The notes beneath the pieces are model-generated. The model did no database searches and was not told the DNA's origin. It was given only the letters and a program-made list of their open reading frames with translations. This document shows, in pieces, positions 48,901-59,948 of a stretch of DNA of 64,000 nucleotides. Made by a program: the position numbers and the translations under genes. Positions within the stretch are counted from its first letter, which is position 1. Each line of letters begins with the position of its first letter. The stretch covers positions 402,501 to 466,500 of the forward strand of contig CAHIKZ030005578.1 of the NCBI GenBank assembly GCA_903632075.3. The letters are read 5' to 3'. The stretch comes from Acanthosepion pharaonis. Lineage: Eukaryota > Mollusca > Cephalopoda > Sepiida > Sepiidae.

Positions 48901-49260
48901 CAAAATTCCGGGTAAGCAATGACTGGCCACGATGCCAGTTTCATCCATTATCACGCAATCTTCAGGCAGCCAGGATATTTGCCCAACCTCCGCACGATGT
49001 CTACCACCCCGAAGGCAGAGAGTTTGACAACAACTAAGAGCTTCGCACGCGGTTAGCTCTCGCTGCCTGCCCGCTCTGAAGTCAGGCAGCCAGTGTCTAT
49101 TACGGGATCTACGGGGTATTTTTACCCGAGCCTACTGTCTCGGATTTGCCCCACATAAAAATGGGCTTTGTGCCGGATCCTACATCGTGGGGAAGTTGGG
49201 TAAATACCCTGGACGCATGAAACTAGCAGTCGTGGTCAGTCATTGCTTACCCGGAATTTT
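48901..49260. mobile_element. Foldback/MITE-like element, GC-richer
   Basis: The ends are AAAATTCCGGGTAAGCAATG and its reverse complement. The similarity continues inward for about 95 bp in each arm (TTTGCCCAACCTCCGCACGA against TCGTGGGGAAGTTGGGTAAA). It is clearly GC-richer than its flanks. No coding frame was recognised and the target duplication is unclear. Confidence 0.8.
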
Positions 49261-49430
49261 TTGAGTGTCTAAGAGAGTTGATGTCCAAGTAGGTGTGAGG
49301 TTCAGTTAAGACTTCAATTTTTTTATTAGTACTTTGGCTGTTGCAGTTCATCCTATTAATTATAAACGCACACATTAGAATGGAAATTATATGTATAAGG
49401 ACGATGGAAATATCACGAAGGGCTTTAAGC

Positions 49431-49583
<153 letters not shown>

Positions 49584-49587
49584 AAGT

Positions 49588-49875
49588 TTTTGGTGATACA
49601 TTTACATTGTTCGGATTGTTGTCCTCATCTTTGTTGCTATATTCTCGACGTTTCGGCCGATGTTCACACCGGCCTTCTTCAGGTGATTGGAATTTCAAAC
49701 TGAATCCATTATTTCATGCATCGGGCTAGATTGTTCTAGTTCCACATGCCATTTAGTTCGAAATTCCAATCACCTGAACAATGCCGGAACGTACAAAGAC
49801 CGAAACGTCGTGAATATGGCCACAAATATGAGAACAACAGACCGAACAATATAAATAGTGTAAATAATCACAATG
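49588..49875. repeat. Inverted pair of CGAAACGTCG-type repeats
   Basis: 49,748 down to 49,588 is a minus copy (CGACGTTTCGGCCGATG, TTCTTCAGGTGATTGG). 49,749-49,875 is a plus copy (CCAATCACCTGAACAATG, CCGAAACGTCGTGAATAT). The arms share about 110 bp at roughly 80 percent identity. Each outer end meets a TA array (49,505-49,580 and 49,889-49,942). Confidence 0.85.
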
Positions 49876-49886
49876 CCTCATCTCAG

Positions 49887-49888
<2 letters not shown>

Positions 49889-49942
<54 letters not shown>
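49889..49942. repeat. (TA)n
   Basis: Follows the plus CGAAACGTCG-type repeat. Confidence 0.97.
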
Positions 49943-49945
<3 letters not shown>

Positions 49946-50556
49946 TCATTAAATAATATAGACAAGTGTTGTCTATTTATTTTATGTAAATTCTTTTCAT
50001 AACGTCTGATAAGCTTATTAACATTATCATTAAACGAAGAAAGAAAATCACAATATGGATCCATATTTTTTAATCCAACGTAAGCTTTCGGCTTACTAAG
50101 CCATTATCAAAGATGACAATTACTGTACAATATATTAAGCAATATACGGACAAGACAGTGATGATAGTCTGTTACTGTTTACATGGATGATTTCCAAGCA
50201 ACGATAAACACGTGCATATAAGACGCCTGAAGAGTGAATTCGAGAAGTATTAAGTATTAAGTATATATATAGTGCAGTTCAATTTATATTATAATGAATC
50301 ATTCATACAAAAAGTAGATTAGTAAAGTTAATGATATAAAATGGCGAAATACTTTTACAAGCAGAATTTTGAAGCTGCATTAACCTACGAATCACTCGAT
50401 GAATCTTGTTTTTAATAACTACAAGATGTATAAGGTCATTTTTTAATCTACAAGTACTTTCAACTGTACATTCAGTCATCCTCAGGCATGGAAATTATTT
50501 TGTTTTTAGTAAAATCCAGGTAGCATCAGAGACGAAAAAATTAAATGCGAATCGAA

Positions 50557-50563
50557 ATATATA

Positions 50564-50609
<46 letters not shown>
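50557..50609. repeat. (CT)n(TA)n within a palindrome
   Basis: AATCGAAATATAT on the left and its complement on the right. Confidence 0.93.
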
Positions 50610-50610
<1 letters not shown>

Positions 50611-50647
50611 CGATTAACATTTAATTAAATATATAAATGAATTAATT

Positions 50648-50649
<2 letters not shown>

Positions 50650-50702
<53 letters not shown>

Positions 50703-50709
50703 ATATGCC

Positions 50710-50768
<59 letters not shown>
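50650..50768. repeat. Two TA arrays
   Basis: Split by CCATATGCCTCCA. Confidence 0.96.
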
Positions 50769-50771
<3 letters not shown>

Positions 50772-50814
50772 GACTGAAAGTGCTCAATATCATGGATAAA
50801 GCGTATGTAAATAT

Positions 50815-50880
50815 ATAAAGTAGACACTGAGATCAACAGCGAATGGCGGCAGTCTGCTTCATGCTTGAACATAATATATA
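50815..50880 (+). repeat. SSR-flanking repeat, copy 2
   Basis: AAAGTAGACACTGAGATCAA, GGCGGCAGTCTGCTTCATGC. A TA array lies some 45 bp upstream. Confidence 0.7.
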
Positions 50881-50929
50881 CTTGAAAGCTGGAATAACCT
50901 CTCAGCACATCCGCTTTCTGCACACACTC

Positions 50930-50982
50930 TCTATATCTCTCTCACACACACACACACACACATATATATATACGCACGCACA

Positions 50983-51030
<48 letters not shown>

Positions 51031-51089
51031 GACACAAAATGTCTGTTGTCTTTAATAATATTTGCCCTTAAAAAATTTTGCTGCCTAAA

Positions 51090-51146
<57 letters not shown>
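50930..51146. repeat. CT, CA and two TA arrays
   Basis: CT/CA to 50,962, TA 50,988-51,027, unique sequence, TA 51,092-51,146. Confidence 0.94.
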
Positions 51147-51148
<2 letters not shown>

Positions 51149-51649
51149 CCTGTTAAAAATGAGCCAATGAGGTTTGATGTTTTGATCTTGAAATAATTTT
51201 TTTCATCTGATAAAGTAGTTTTTTCATTTAGATAACTCTTGCTATATATCAATATTTCAAATCTTTCTCTTAAGGTCACTGGTGCGCAAACGTAGACGTT
51301 AATGGTATCCGTCGAAAGACACAAATACATGAAATCATTGCGTTACAAATATATAAATCGCAGATACATCTGTTCATGTTATTACACAAGTGGAAGGATT
51401 AGCTGCTGGAAACTTAATATAATGTTATCACTTAATTATATGCATAGAAATCTGGAAGATATTTTCCTCGAGTAACGAACGATCTGAAATCCTTCTGTGT
51501 GAAAAACCGAAGAACGTCTTGGTTATTTTATATTAAATTTCATGTACAGACTTTTTGCGACTCATCAGGAGGAATTTCACAATTTATGAATCTCGCTGAG
51601 CTCAGTCGTCTATCGTAACGACACAAGCACATACGCAACCAGATAAGAG

Positions 51650-51930
51650 AGGGCTTATGGCTACATCATGTTGAAATACCAGCTATGATCAACGAAGTTA
51701 AGCAACTTCGTGCCTGGTCAATACCAAGATGGGTGACCGCTTGGGAATACCAGGCGCTATAAAGTTGGATGTGAGCATGGTGTAATGTATAATGGCTTAG
51801 AATTGTTAATCGAAAACCCGAGCACCAATCCCTGTTGGGTTCGTTATATTCACTTGCTAGCAAATAATATTGGAAAAGCTATGAATCCACCTCTAGCTAT
51901 GGGTTAGTAAGACTTGTATGACTAAATCAT
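51650..51930 (+). mobile_element. 5S rRNA/tRNA chimeric SINE, copy 1
   Basis: 51,652-51,766 is 5S rRNA-like: it starts GGCTTATGGCTACATCATGT and keeps the internal promoter, with GAAGTTAAGCAAC (box A), AAGATGG (intermediate element) and GGTGACCGCTTGGGAATACC (box C), ending CAGGCGCTATAAAG. Without a gap comes a tRNA-like part (51,770-51,843): TGGTGTAATG is an A box, AGCACCAATCC a decayed B box, and GTTGGGTTCG the 3' acceptor side. A tail to about 51,930 (CTCTAGCTATGGGTTAGTAA) is also in copy 2 at 19,735-20,030. The shared junction between 5S and tRNA shows one retroposed family and not two unrelated pseudogenes. 5S/tRNA chimeric SINEs are known elsewhere (AmnSINE1 of amniotes); the tRNA part is arginine-like. 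Confidence 0.85.
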
Positions 51931-52344
51931 TATTATCTCCCTTCAAAAATTCTTGCAATCCCCACAATATTTTCTAGTTTAAATAAGCTGCTAAAGAAAA
52001 CGAAATTAAAAAAAACAACATCAGAGCATCACTTTTTTCAGTTACATCCGGCAGTTCCTGGTCGAGAAGAACATCTCCGTACTGGAACAAACTCCCAATT
52101 TACCTCATTTTGCTCTGTGTGTTTTTCTTCTTTTCCCCAAGATCCAAGGGGAGCCGTTTGAAGGCATTGAGGCCATAATGATGCCAGTAACAAAGGAGCA
52201 GAGGACCATCCAAAAAGATCCCTTCAAGCATAGAAGCGTACCAGAGAAGAATGCAAAAGTGCATTAAACTCGATGGGGAAATGATGTAGCTTGTTGTTTG
52301 AAATTGAAAATAAATTGCTTGTGACACCGTTACTTCTCAAACAA

Positions 52345-52389
52345 ACCACACGCACACACACACATACACACACACATATATATATATAA
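52345..52389. repeat. (CA)n(TA)n
   Basis: Interrupted CA then TA. Confidence 0.92.
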
Positions 52390-52689
52390 TTGTGTATTTA
52401 GGCAGAAATCCTTCATTTATGCATGTTTCATTAAAAACGACGTAGGCTTTGATGAGAGAACGCAGCACGTCCCCACTCTTCACGCCACCTATGCTGTCCA
52501 AGAAAAAGAGAGAATCCAATACAGCTTAGCACCAGCATCGTCACTGGAGTTGCCAGTTGCCAGTTGTCTAACGGGCTCCACTTCCGGATTTGTCCTTTCC
52601 TATGATTAGTTATGGCCACAAATAGTGGAAGTTTAAAATCAGAGAGTTTTCTTTAGATACCCTCCCGGGCTCACTAGTTCCATCTACTC

Positions 52690-52868
<179 letters not shown>

Positions 52869-54027
52869 GCATAAAACATATATATATTTTATACTGGATG
52901 TCGGAGTAAACAGTTCGTCATCAAATGTACCACTTTAAGAATTATTATTATATATATTTTAAATGATAATAATAGAAATCAATAAATAAGAAAAAATAAA
53001 AGTATAAAATTATCATTAAATATATGAGACCATTTATTATTATCAACATTAACATCAGTAATAATAAAAATGATAAAAAATATTTGAAAGATAAAAAAAT
53101 AGAATGACTCTTCTGAACCAATAAATGCTGTTGAATTACTGTGTTTCATTCCGTTTCTGTTCAGTTTATTTTAAAGGCTTGATATTTCTCCACTCCGTAA
53201 TTTATTTTGTCTTTCTTGCCTTTAGCGATCGAGCTGCTTGATTCTGTTTGGCGGTAACATACAATGGCCACTCTTATTTTTCCGTGGGGTGGATGAATTG
53301 TATATTATTTTTAGTTTGAATGTTTGGTCGTATTTTATTTTATTTATTGGGTTCATTCCCTCTGCACCCTGATTTCATGTCATATATTTTTAGCTATTTT
53401 TATAAGAAAAAAAAGGAAAGGAGACATTTGTATATATCATGCAGCTTTTATGCCTTGGGTGTTTTAGTAGGATCCCCGTGAATATGCGGTATTGTGGTAT
53501 GTGGAGCATTGAATGATGATTGATGAGTTCTTGTGGCGAATGAGTAAACGTAATGGATGAAAGGGGAGCGAATCAGATTAACTAGGTTTAGGATAGTCAG
53601 TGAATACCAGATTCATCTCGGTTCCCTTTCGGCCTTGTACCAAAATTGTATCTTTGATGCAATAAATATACAGTTTATTTTAAAGGCCATAAAAGGTAAT
53701 TTATATTTTGTTTTGATGTTCCTGTTGATCGCTCTCACCTGTTTCTACTGATAGGTTTTCTCTGCAAGCAGCGACAACACTACATTCTTTTCAGATCCAA
53801 AAATGGCGCAGGAAACTTTCATTTATTGCCGAAAACATCCGCATAAAATAAACCAGAAGAACAACATAGAAGAAATAAATTACTTTCAGCAGATGCTGCT
53901 TGGTCGTGCATAATATCTCGTTATTATGTGTGCATTATATTTATAAATATACATCTACATCTACATATATGCATACAACTTTATCAATTCTGTGTGTATA
54001 TGAACGTATAGTATGTGTATATGCGTA

Positions 54028-54029
<2 letters not shown>

Positions 54030-54097
<68 letters not shown>
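54030..54097. repeat. (TA)n(GA)n
   Basis: TA to 54,089. Confidence 0.96.
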
Positions 54098-54289
54098 ACA
54101 AAATACGTACAAGGGTTAGTGGAAATGCTCCTACGCTAATGGAAATTGAGACCACTTCAAAGTACTTCATTTGGAGCCTCACAAATGTATCTCAGTGTTT
54201 CGTAAAGAAGCTGCCTGCAACGTTCAATTTCAACGGCAATTTTAGATTTGGAAAAAGCCAAAAGTTGCTGATTGCCAAATTTAAATAAT

Positions 54290-55690
54290 AGGGGTACTGC
54301 CAGAATGAATGGATGTGTGGGAAAATAGGAATTGGGGAAGTTCGGATTAAAAACTCATAAGTCCTGGGGCATAAATCCAAAATGTCAAAAATCCACAATT
54401 CGTAATGTACAACTACCTTCTTTACCAACAAAACACTAAGAGTCGTCATCTGTCGTACAAAATAATGTTCTATTATTGAGGTAAGAAAGAAATGTTGTGA
54501 TTGGTCCAGATTGGTAGGGAGGTGAATTCAATTACCATATTTCCAGGCCTATTAAATCGACCCGATCATACTTCGGATTTTCTTTTTTCGACAGATAACA
54601 CGAATTTGTTTTTGTGGTAAGCATTTGTTTTCTTCTTCGTCGCCACAGTAGGTAATGTTTTGGACTGTATCGGCGCTGCGAGAACGAGTGGATGTCATTT
54701 TTAAACTGAAAAGGAGAAGCCGGAAAAAGTGGATATAATAATTTCGTCTGGGACACTCCGAGGCGATGTAATGGTTAGCAAGTTTGTCTCGCTACAACGT
54801 TTACGACTGTGTAATGAGTTCGATTCTCAATGGGTGCCCCATACTTTCGGCTTTGTGCCACATCTAATCTACGCTTGAAGAATCTCTATAATGATTTCGA
54901 CTGTACAGATGCCACTAAAAAGAGTGGAGGTAATGTTTTGGATTATAAGGCTGCTGGTAGTAAGAATGGATATCACGCTTTAGACTGTAGGGTTAATATC
55001 GGAAAGAGTGCATTTTTTTTTTTTTTTTTACTGCACGGGTGCTGTTAAAAGGTATGGATGTAATATTTAGACTATATTGCTGCTAGGATGGATGGATGTA
55101 ATTTTTGGATCTGTAGAGGTGATGTCAGAATGAGTGGATATAATGTTTCAGACAGCAAATATGATACCAGAACGAATGGATGCAATTTTCGGACTACAGG
55201 AGTGCTGTTAGAAAAAGGGATGACATTTTTTTTTTCGATTATGGACTTCTTCCAGATCGAAGTAATATACTGATTTGCAATGTAAGGGTGACACCAGAGT
55301 GAGGAGATATAATATATTAGGACTATACGGCTTCTGCCAGAAGGAGTGTATATTATGTTTTGAGCAGTACGAGAGATGCTAGAACGAGTGGATGTAATTA
55401 TTTCGACTCTAGAGCTACTGTCAAAACGAGTGAATATCATGTTTTCGTCTGAATGGGTGTCATTTGTTCGACTTTAGAAGTGTGGCCAGAACGAGTGGAA
55501 ATAATTTTTGATCAGTTGTGGTAGTGACAGAACGTATGGATCTGATATTTTAGCCTCTAGGGGTGCCTGCCAGAACGCGAAGGTGTCATATCTTGGTCTG
55601 TAACTTTGCTGTCAGTTTGAGTTGGAGTAATGTTTTAGCTAATAATGCTACTGCCAGAACAGGTTAATGCAATGTTTTCACAAAACTTCA
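54290..55690 (+). repeat. Minisatellite with 42-bp unit
   Basis: About 22 diverged units, each with ATAATGTTTT or GTAATGTTTT, then GACT, a GTGCTGCCAGAAC-like middle and GAGTGGAT. Most spacings are 42 bp. One isolated unit is at 54,290 and two more at 54,655-54,740. The SINE then interrupts, and the main array runs from 54,888 to 55,690. A poly-T replaces part of a unit near 55,012. Short open frames here are by-products of the period being a multiple of three. Confidence 0.85.
54755..54890 (+). mobile_element. tRNA-derived SINE (arginine-like), inserted in a minisatellite
   Basis: The A-box region is GATGTAATGGTTAGCAAG and the B box GAGTTCGATTCTC. The body reads GGGTGCCCCATACTTTCGGC and CCACATCTAA. 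The same body occurs reversed near 43.5 kb. It splits the 42-bp minisatellite, with TAATAATTTCG on the left and TAATGATTTCGAC on the right as possible target duplication. Confidence 0.82.
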
Positions 55691-55714
55691 CCCATGTTTT
55701 TAGTTTTTTTAATT

Positions 55715-56070
55715 ATTTTACCCCAATCAAGGCGATAATGCAACTAGAACACAAGGGATTACTGGAAGTAAAAGAGAATGAAAAGACTAGTGATGAGACA
55801 GGACAATACAAGAACAGGTTTAAGAAAGGCAGTAGATTGACGGTGCATTTAAACTTTTGAAGATTGTAAGCAGCAAGAAATCGGAAGTGCGACAAAAGAA
55901 ACTATTAGAATAAAACTTACGGTTCCATCTTAGCTATTTTAAATGATGTCAATCTAATCGTACGCTTAAATTCATGCGGTCGAAGTACCAATGAGGAGAT
56001 ATCATTAGACTAATTGTCATAAAAATATTTATAGGAAATGTAGAGGAAGCCACGTCATGGTGTTAAAATT
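55715..56070 (-). pseudogene. LINE family A: decayed C-terminus and 3' end
   Basis: On the minus strand the 3' end (ACCCCAATCAAGGCG on the plus strand) aligns with the terminal motif of the copy near 17.77 kb (CACCCCAAGCAAGGCG). It is followed by the same UTR words around GCAACTAG and ACACA. Further in are remnants of the family's C-terminal coding part, with no open frame of use. Family membership rests on the shared terminal motif and order of words. This is the most diverged copy of the family in the window. Confidence 0.72.
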
Positions 56071-56139
56071 CTTAGTTTAAACATTCATAATGGTTGAGTC
56101 TTCTAATTCCGCAGTCTCAAGCACGAATTTCCTTTTACA

Positions 56140-56141
<2 letters not shown>

Positions 56142-56214
<73 letters not shown>
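56142..56214. repeat. (TA)n
   Basis: 73 bp. Confidence 0.97.
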
Positions 56215-56216
<2 letters not shown>

Positions 56217-56432
56217 TAACTATACTTGTTTCGAAAAAGCTTCGAATTTTTGATTTGCCAATAATCAAATCAATCTCGAAGGAAAAAAGGTTTTAAAAAA
56301 AGAAAGAGCTAGAAACATGAAAGTCTGTCGAAAAAAATCGCACAGATACAGGTTTGAAGCCCAAAGAAAAAAACCCGATACGAGTAAACAACTAACTAAC
56401 AAAAGAGCTCAATACAACCGTAGAGCAGACCT

Positions 56433-56558
56433 AGATACACCTAGTGAGCTAGAGAAACCTACCTAGGTTTCACCTAAACGGATCGTCACGAAAAGCTTTC
56501 CCTGACGATCCGCTTAGGTGAAACCTGGGTAGGTTTGTCTGGCTCACTAGGTTTATCT
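56433..56558. repeat. 126-nt hairpin with 58-bp arms
   Basis: 56,433-56,490 and 56,501-56,558 pair at 52 of 58 positions, with loop AAAAGCTTTC. The arms hold ACCTAGGTTTCACC and GGATCGTCA. A TATC array follows directly. A small foldback element is the likeliest class. Confidence 0.85.
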
Positions 56559-56570
56559 ATCTATCAATCA

Positions 56571-56647
<77 letters not shown>
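56553..56647. repeat. (TATC)n(TA)n
   Basis: Begins at the end of the 126-nt hairpin. Confidence 0.96.
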
Positions 56648-56649
<2 letters not shown>

Positions 56650-56689
56650 GAAATGGACAAAGTCCGACAATTATTTTAATTTTTAATTT

Positions 56690-56818
56690 TTATTTATAAA
56701 TACAAATATTTAAGTAAATGCTCTGTTTATAATAATTCAGGCCGGTAAATGTTGTTTAATACTGTTTATTATAAACAGAGCATTTACTTAAATATTTGTA
56801 TCTATAAAAAGAATGTAT
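56690..56818. repeat. Foldback made of two lysine-SINE tails
   Basis: 56,693-56,735 and 56,769-56,812 are near-perfect reverse complements of about 42 bp (TTACTTAAATATTTGTATCT and its complement), separated by about 35 bp with GGCCGGTAAATGTTG. Both arms are the SINE tail. A TA array starts at 56,834. Confidence 0.85.
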
Positions 56819-56831
56819 ATGTATAAAATGT

Positions 56832-56833
<2 letters not shown>

Positions 56834-56887
<54 letters not shown>
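56834..56887. repeat. (TA)n
   Basis: Follows the lysine-SINE tail. Confidence 0.96.
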
Positions 56888-56889
<2 letters not shown>

Positions 56890-57017
56890 AAAAGGATAGA
56901 ATCCAGGTAGAGCTCAATGTCCAGAACAGAGCAAGAATGTAATATAAAAGGCTCAAATACTAATATTTTATGGCTATTTTTGTAGTGATTTTATAACATA
57001 TTTGTTATAATTTTCGA

Positions 57018-57022
<5 letters not shown>

Positions 57023-57068
<46 letters not shown>
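57023..57068. repeat. (TA)n
   Basis: Pure TA run. Confidence 0.96.
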
Positions 57069-57070
<2 letters not shown>

Positions 57071-58235
57071 CCTTATGTTTGTTACGTTGTTGCACACCTG
57101 GATCAAAGCGTAATCTTATCAAACACTCGCGTGTGCACATGTGTTCAAATAGTTTTAAATTTAGTATATTTATGTGGGACACGCGATCAATATCGAAAAA
57201 CGTTTTTAGAAATTGTCAGTCTCCATGCATATCAACCGTGCAAAATTTATTGTGTACTTCGACATAAATGAATTATAAACAATTAAACGAAAAGTGATAA
57301 AAACCTTCCATAATAACATAACCGATGAGCAATTTAAATTATTTTCATAGGGAATTGATCATAGCAACATAGGTAATAAACCCAATTTAAACCGCAGCAT
57401 GTAAACTATTAACTTATTTTGGACCAGGTAAAGTCCAATTATATAAAAGAGAAAAAACAAGTAATATATAATCCATAATTAACTTTCTCCTTCATCATAG
57501 ATTATAAAAATGTAAAACTTTCAACCTTGTGGTTACGAAAATCTCTTCTTCACAAAAGTACTTTACAAAAGGCCAATGTTTAAAAAACAGTTATCTTGTC
57601 CTTTTACTGTGTCTCTGTATATAATATAAATACATCAACTATAACAAAATTTCTCTAGGGAAGAATGTCATCTCAATTCTCCAAACAAAGTGTCCTATGT
57701 TGTAAACATATAGATCAAATTCACGGCATGCTTTCTAATATCCATCAGATTTTGGTCGGGTTGAGAATACAATAGTTCTCAACGAACAACAATTAAAAAT
57801 CCAGGAAGATCACGATATCAGTAAACAGTAATCTATTATCAATAAAAATGTTCTTAAAACTGGACGCCCACGTATGAAAATTATTTCGAACCGTAAGGAC
57901 ATTTTAGCCACGAGACATTACAATTTATCCCGCAGTCATAGCATGTGAACTATTTCAAACTTTGGACCACATAAACGTTACATTGACTCATTCTCGATTT
58001 TCTATTTTCTTTCCTCGAAAACAATAAACGATGCTCGAAAGTACTTGGAACGTAACACATAATTTCGGCAAGGCCCTTTACAAATTTCATGTGATATCAA
58101 ACGACTTATTCGACACTAGGAGAGACCCAACAAAATCTTGGCAGACTTCAGTGTTTGTTCTTTCTAAGAAAAAAGTTTAAAGGATAGATTGCATTCGAAA
58201 CATATTATGTGATATATATATACATCTATATATAT
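57069..58235. other. Unassigned stretch
   Basis: No repeat or gene recognised; among the longer plain stretches of the window. Confidence 0.5.
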
Positions 58236-58442
58236 ATATGGATATGAATGTTTGAGAAATTATAAGAATGCAGGTTGCATTCCTGTCGGAGAACGCAAAC
58301 AAATTTTCTATAAAATTTCTCGAAAATTCAGGCTTGTAAATAGTAATTTTAAGTAATTTTAAAATGTTTAATTAAAAAGCAAACCATTTACTTATATAAA
58401 TTGTATCTATAAAAATAACGCATAAAAATAAAATATATTAAA
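58236..58442 (+). mobile_element. Lysine-like SINE, 5'-truncated
   Basis: It has the B box and acceptor side (GCAGGTTGCATTCCTGTCGG), the TTCAGGC-TGTAAAT link and the tail ending TTGTATCTATAAAAATAACG. The A-box half is missing. Same family as 42,766-42,995. Confidence 0.7.
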
Positions 58443-58544
58443 ATAATTGTTGGACTTAAACCATTTAATAATATGTTGTCATTGTTTATGTTAAGATACG
58501 TTTCGTGAACAGAAATGATCGACGGAGAAAAATCGTCGAAGATT

Positions 58545-58752
58545 GTTTATAAACAGTAATTCGGACTTTGATAACCTGACGCTTTTCTGTAGCTGAATGG
58601 TACAACATGTCAGGTCAAATGACGGTTTTCATATACGAATATACGTCTGAGAACGCAAGTTGCTCGTACATTCAGTCCGGTAAATGTAATCAATACTTTT
58701 TAATTAAAAAACAGAGCATTTACTTAATTAAATTGTATCTATAAAGATAATG
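58545..58752 (+). mobile_element. Lysine-like SINE, decayed
   Basis: CTGTAGCTGAATGGTACAAC is the A-box region. The T arm is decayed (GAACGCAAGTTGC). It keeps ATTCAGTCCGGTAAATGT and the tail AACAGAGCATTTACTTAATT. The tail runs into a CA/TA array at 58,758. Confidence 0.7.
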
Positions 58753-58757
58753 TATGA

Positions 58758-58831
<74 letters not shown>
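58758..58831. repeat. (CA)n(TA)n
   Basis: Follows the lysine-SINE tail. Confidence 0.96.
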
Positions 58832-58835
<4 letters not shown>

Positions 58836-58861
58836 TAACGATATATATATTTTTTATGGTG

Positions 58862-59460
58862 CTCGGCAAAAATGGCAACGGTAAAAATGGCAACGATAAA
58901 AATGGCAAAAGTGGATAAAACAAACCTTTTGAATTTCTGTTCACACCTATTTGCTAAAAATGTCTATATGACGCCTCTCAGAGACTTCACACTTGAGTAT
59001 TAAAAGATTGAAAACGCATCAGACAAGATTTTAAATTTTACTAGCACCAGTCTCACCCTGTCGTTGTCTGATAACCTCTGAAATAATTAATGTTTTATTG
59101 TTTTTTTGTTATTTTTTTTTTTCGGTTTCATCAAGTGGACCTATAATTGTTTTTTCCCAAGTTTTTCAGTGTGTTTAGACGTAATCGCCTAAAAAGTAAA
59201 ATCTCATGGGAGGGGAGAGCTTTAGCTGAATATTCTTTTTAATTTGACAAACTTCTCATGTTTTTCCATTATGTATTGTATCCAAGATTTTAATAAATTC
59301 ATTGTGAGATATTCATCTATATTTTTCTTTTAGCCATTTTTTCTTATTTATCCATTTTTGCCATTTTTACCGTTGCCATTTTTACCTATTTATCCACTTT
59401 TGCCATTTTTACCGTTGCCATTTTTACCGTTGCCATTTTTACCGTTGCCATTTTTACCTA
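58862..59460. mobile_element. Foldback element with arms of 15-bp units
   Basis: The left arm 58,868-58,920 is tandem GGCAACGGTAAAAAT units with AAAGTGGATAAA at its inner edge. The right arm 59,335-59,458 is the reverse complement with more units. The middle (58,921-59,334) has no recognised gene. The right edge abuts the mariner 3' end. Confidence 0.82.
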
Positions 59461-59464
59461 AATT

Positions 59465-59948
59465 CGACAATATATATGGATAAATTGTCATCTACATTAC
59501 GCAAAAATGAAAACAGATGTTAACAATGTTAAGAGATATATTTACCAAAATTGCACAAAAATATCTTCAAATACTAAAGAGTAAATTTATTCAAGAAAAT
59601 CGCCATTGGCTTCAGCTACAGTTTCCAGACGTCTTTGGAATCTTCTGCAACTCTTCTGGGCGGTCTGTTTGTTTAAGTTGGTGAATGCTGCCTTAATCTT
59701 TGCCTTCAGTTCATCTTTGGCTTTACAAGGAATTTTTTGGTCTCTCTTTCAACTGTGCTCCACACATAATAATCTGCAGTCTGGAGAGCTAGGTGCTCAG
59801 ATGCAAGGGTTGCTGTGGTCGCAGAAATTGTCTGACAGTCATGACTGGGTTCTCCTGCTTGTGTGACATAGTGCAGAATCCTGTTGCCAGACACCGGGTC
59901 TTCCAGCAGCCACCCTTTTGACCCAGGGTAGCACTACCTCCTAAAGGC
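59465..59948 (-). pseudogene. Mariner/IS630-type transposase C-terminus and 3' end
   Basis: The minus strand reads VWQQDSALCHTSRRTQS at its upstream end, the second catalytic aspartate block. A stop and a disturbed region follow, with SPDC retained near CRLLCVEHS. Then CKAKDELKAKIKAAFTNLNK, QTAQKSCRRFQRRLETVAEA and NGDFLE and a stop. The 3' region from 59,585 down to 59,465 matches the mariner near 11.7 kb. Only about the last third of the roughly 350-codon gene is present. Its 3' end abuts the foldback element at 58,862-59,460. Confidence 0.88.

Noticed and set aside
51652..51766. A functional 5S rRNA gene
   Set aside because: Too many substitutions, and the tRNA-like part and tail are shared with another copy, so it is a SINE.
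55072..55440. 122-codon minus-strand frame
   Set aside because: Lies entirely in the 42-bp minisatellite; a period divisible by three keeps a frame open by itself.
54290..55690. CRISPR-like array
   Set aside because: Units touch each other without unique spacers and the DNA is eukaryotic in character.
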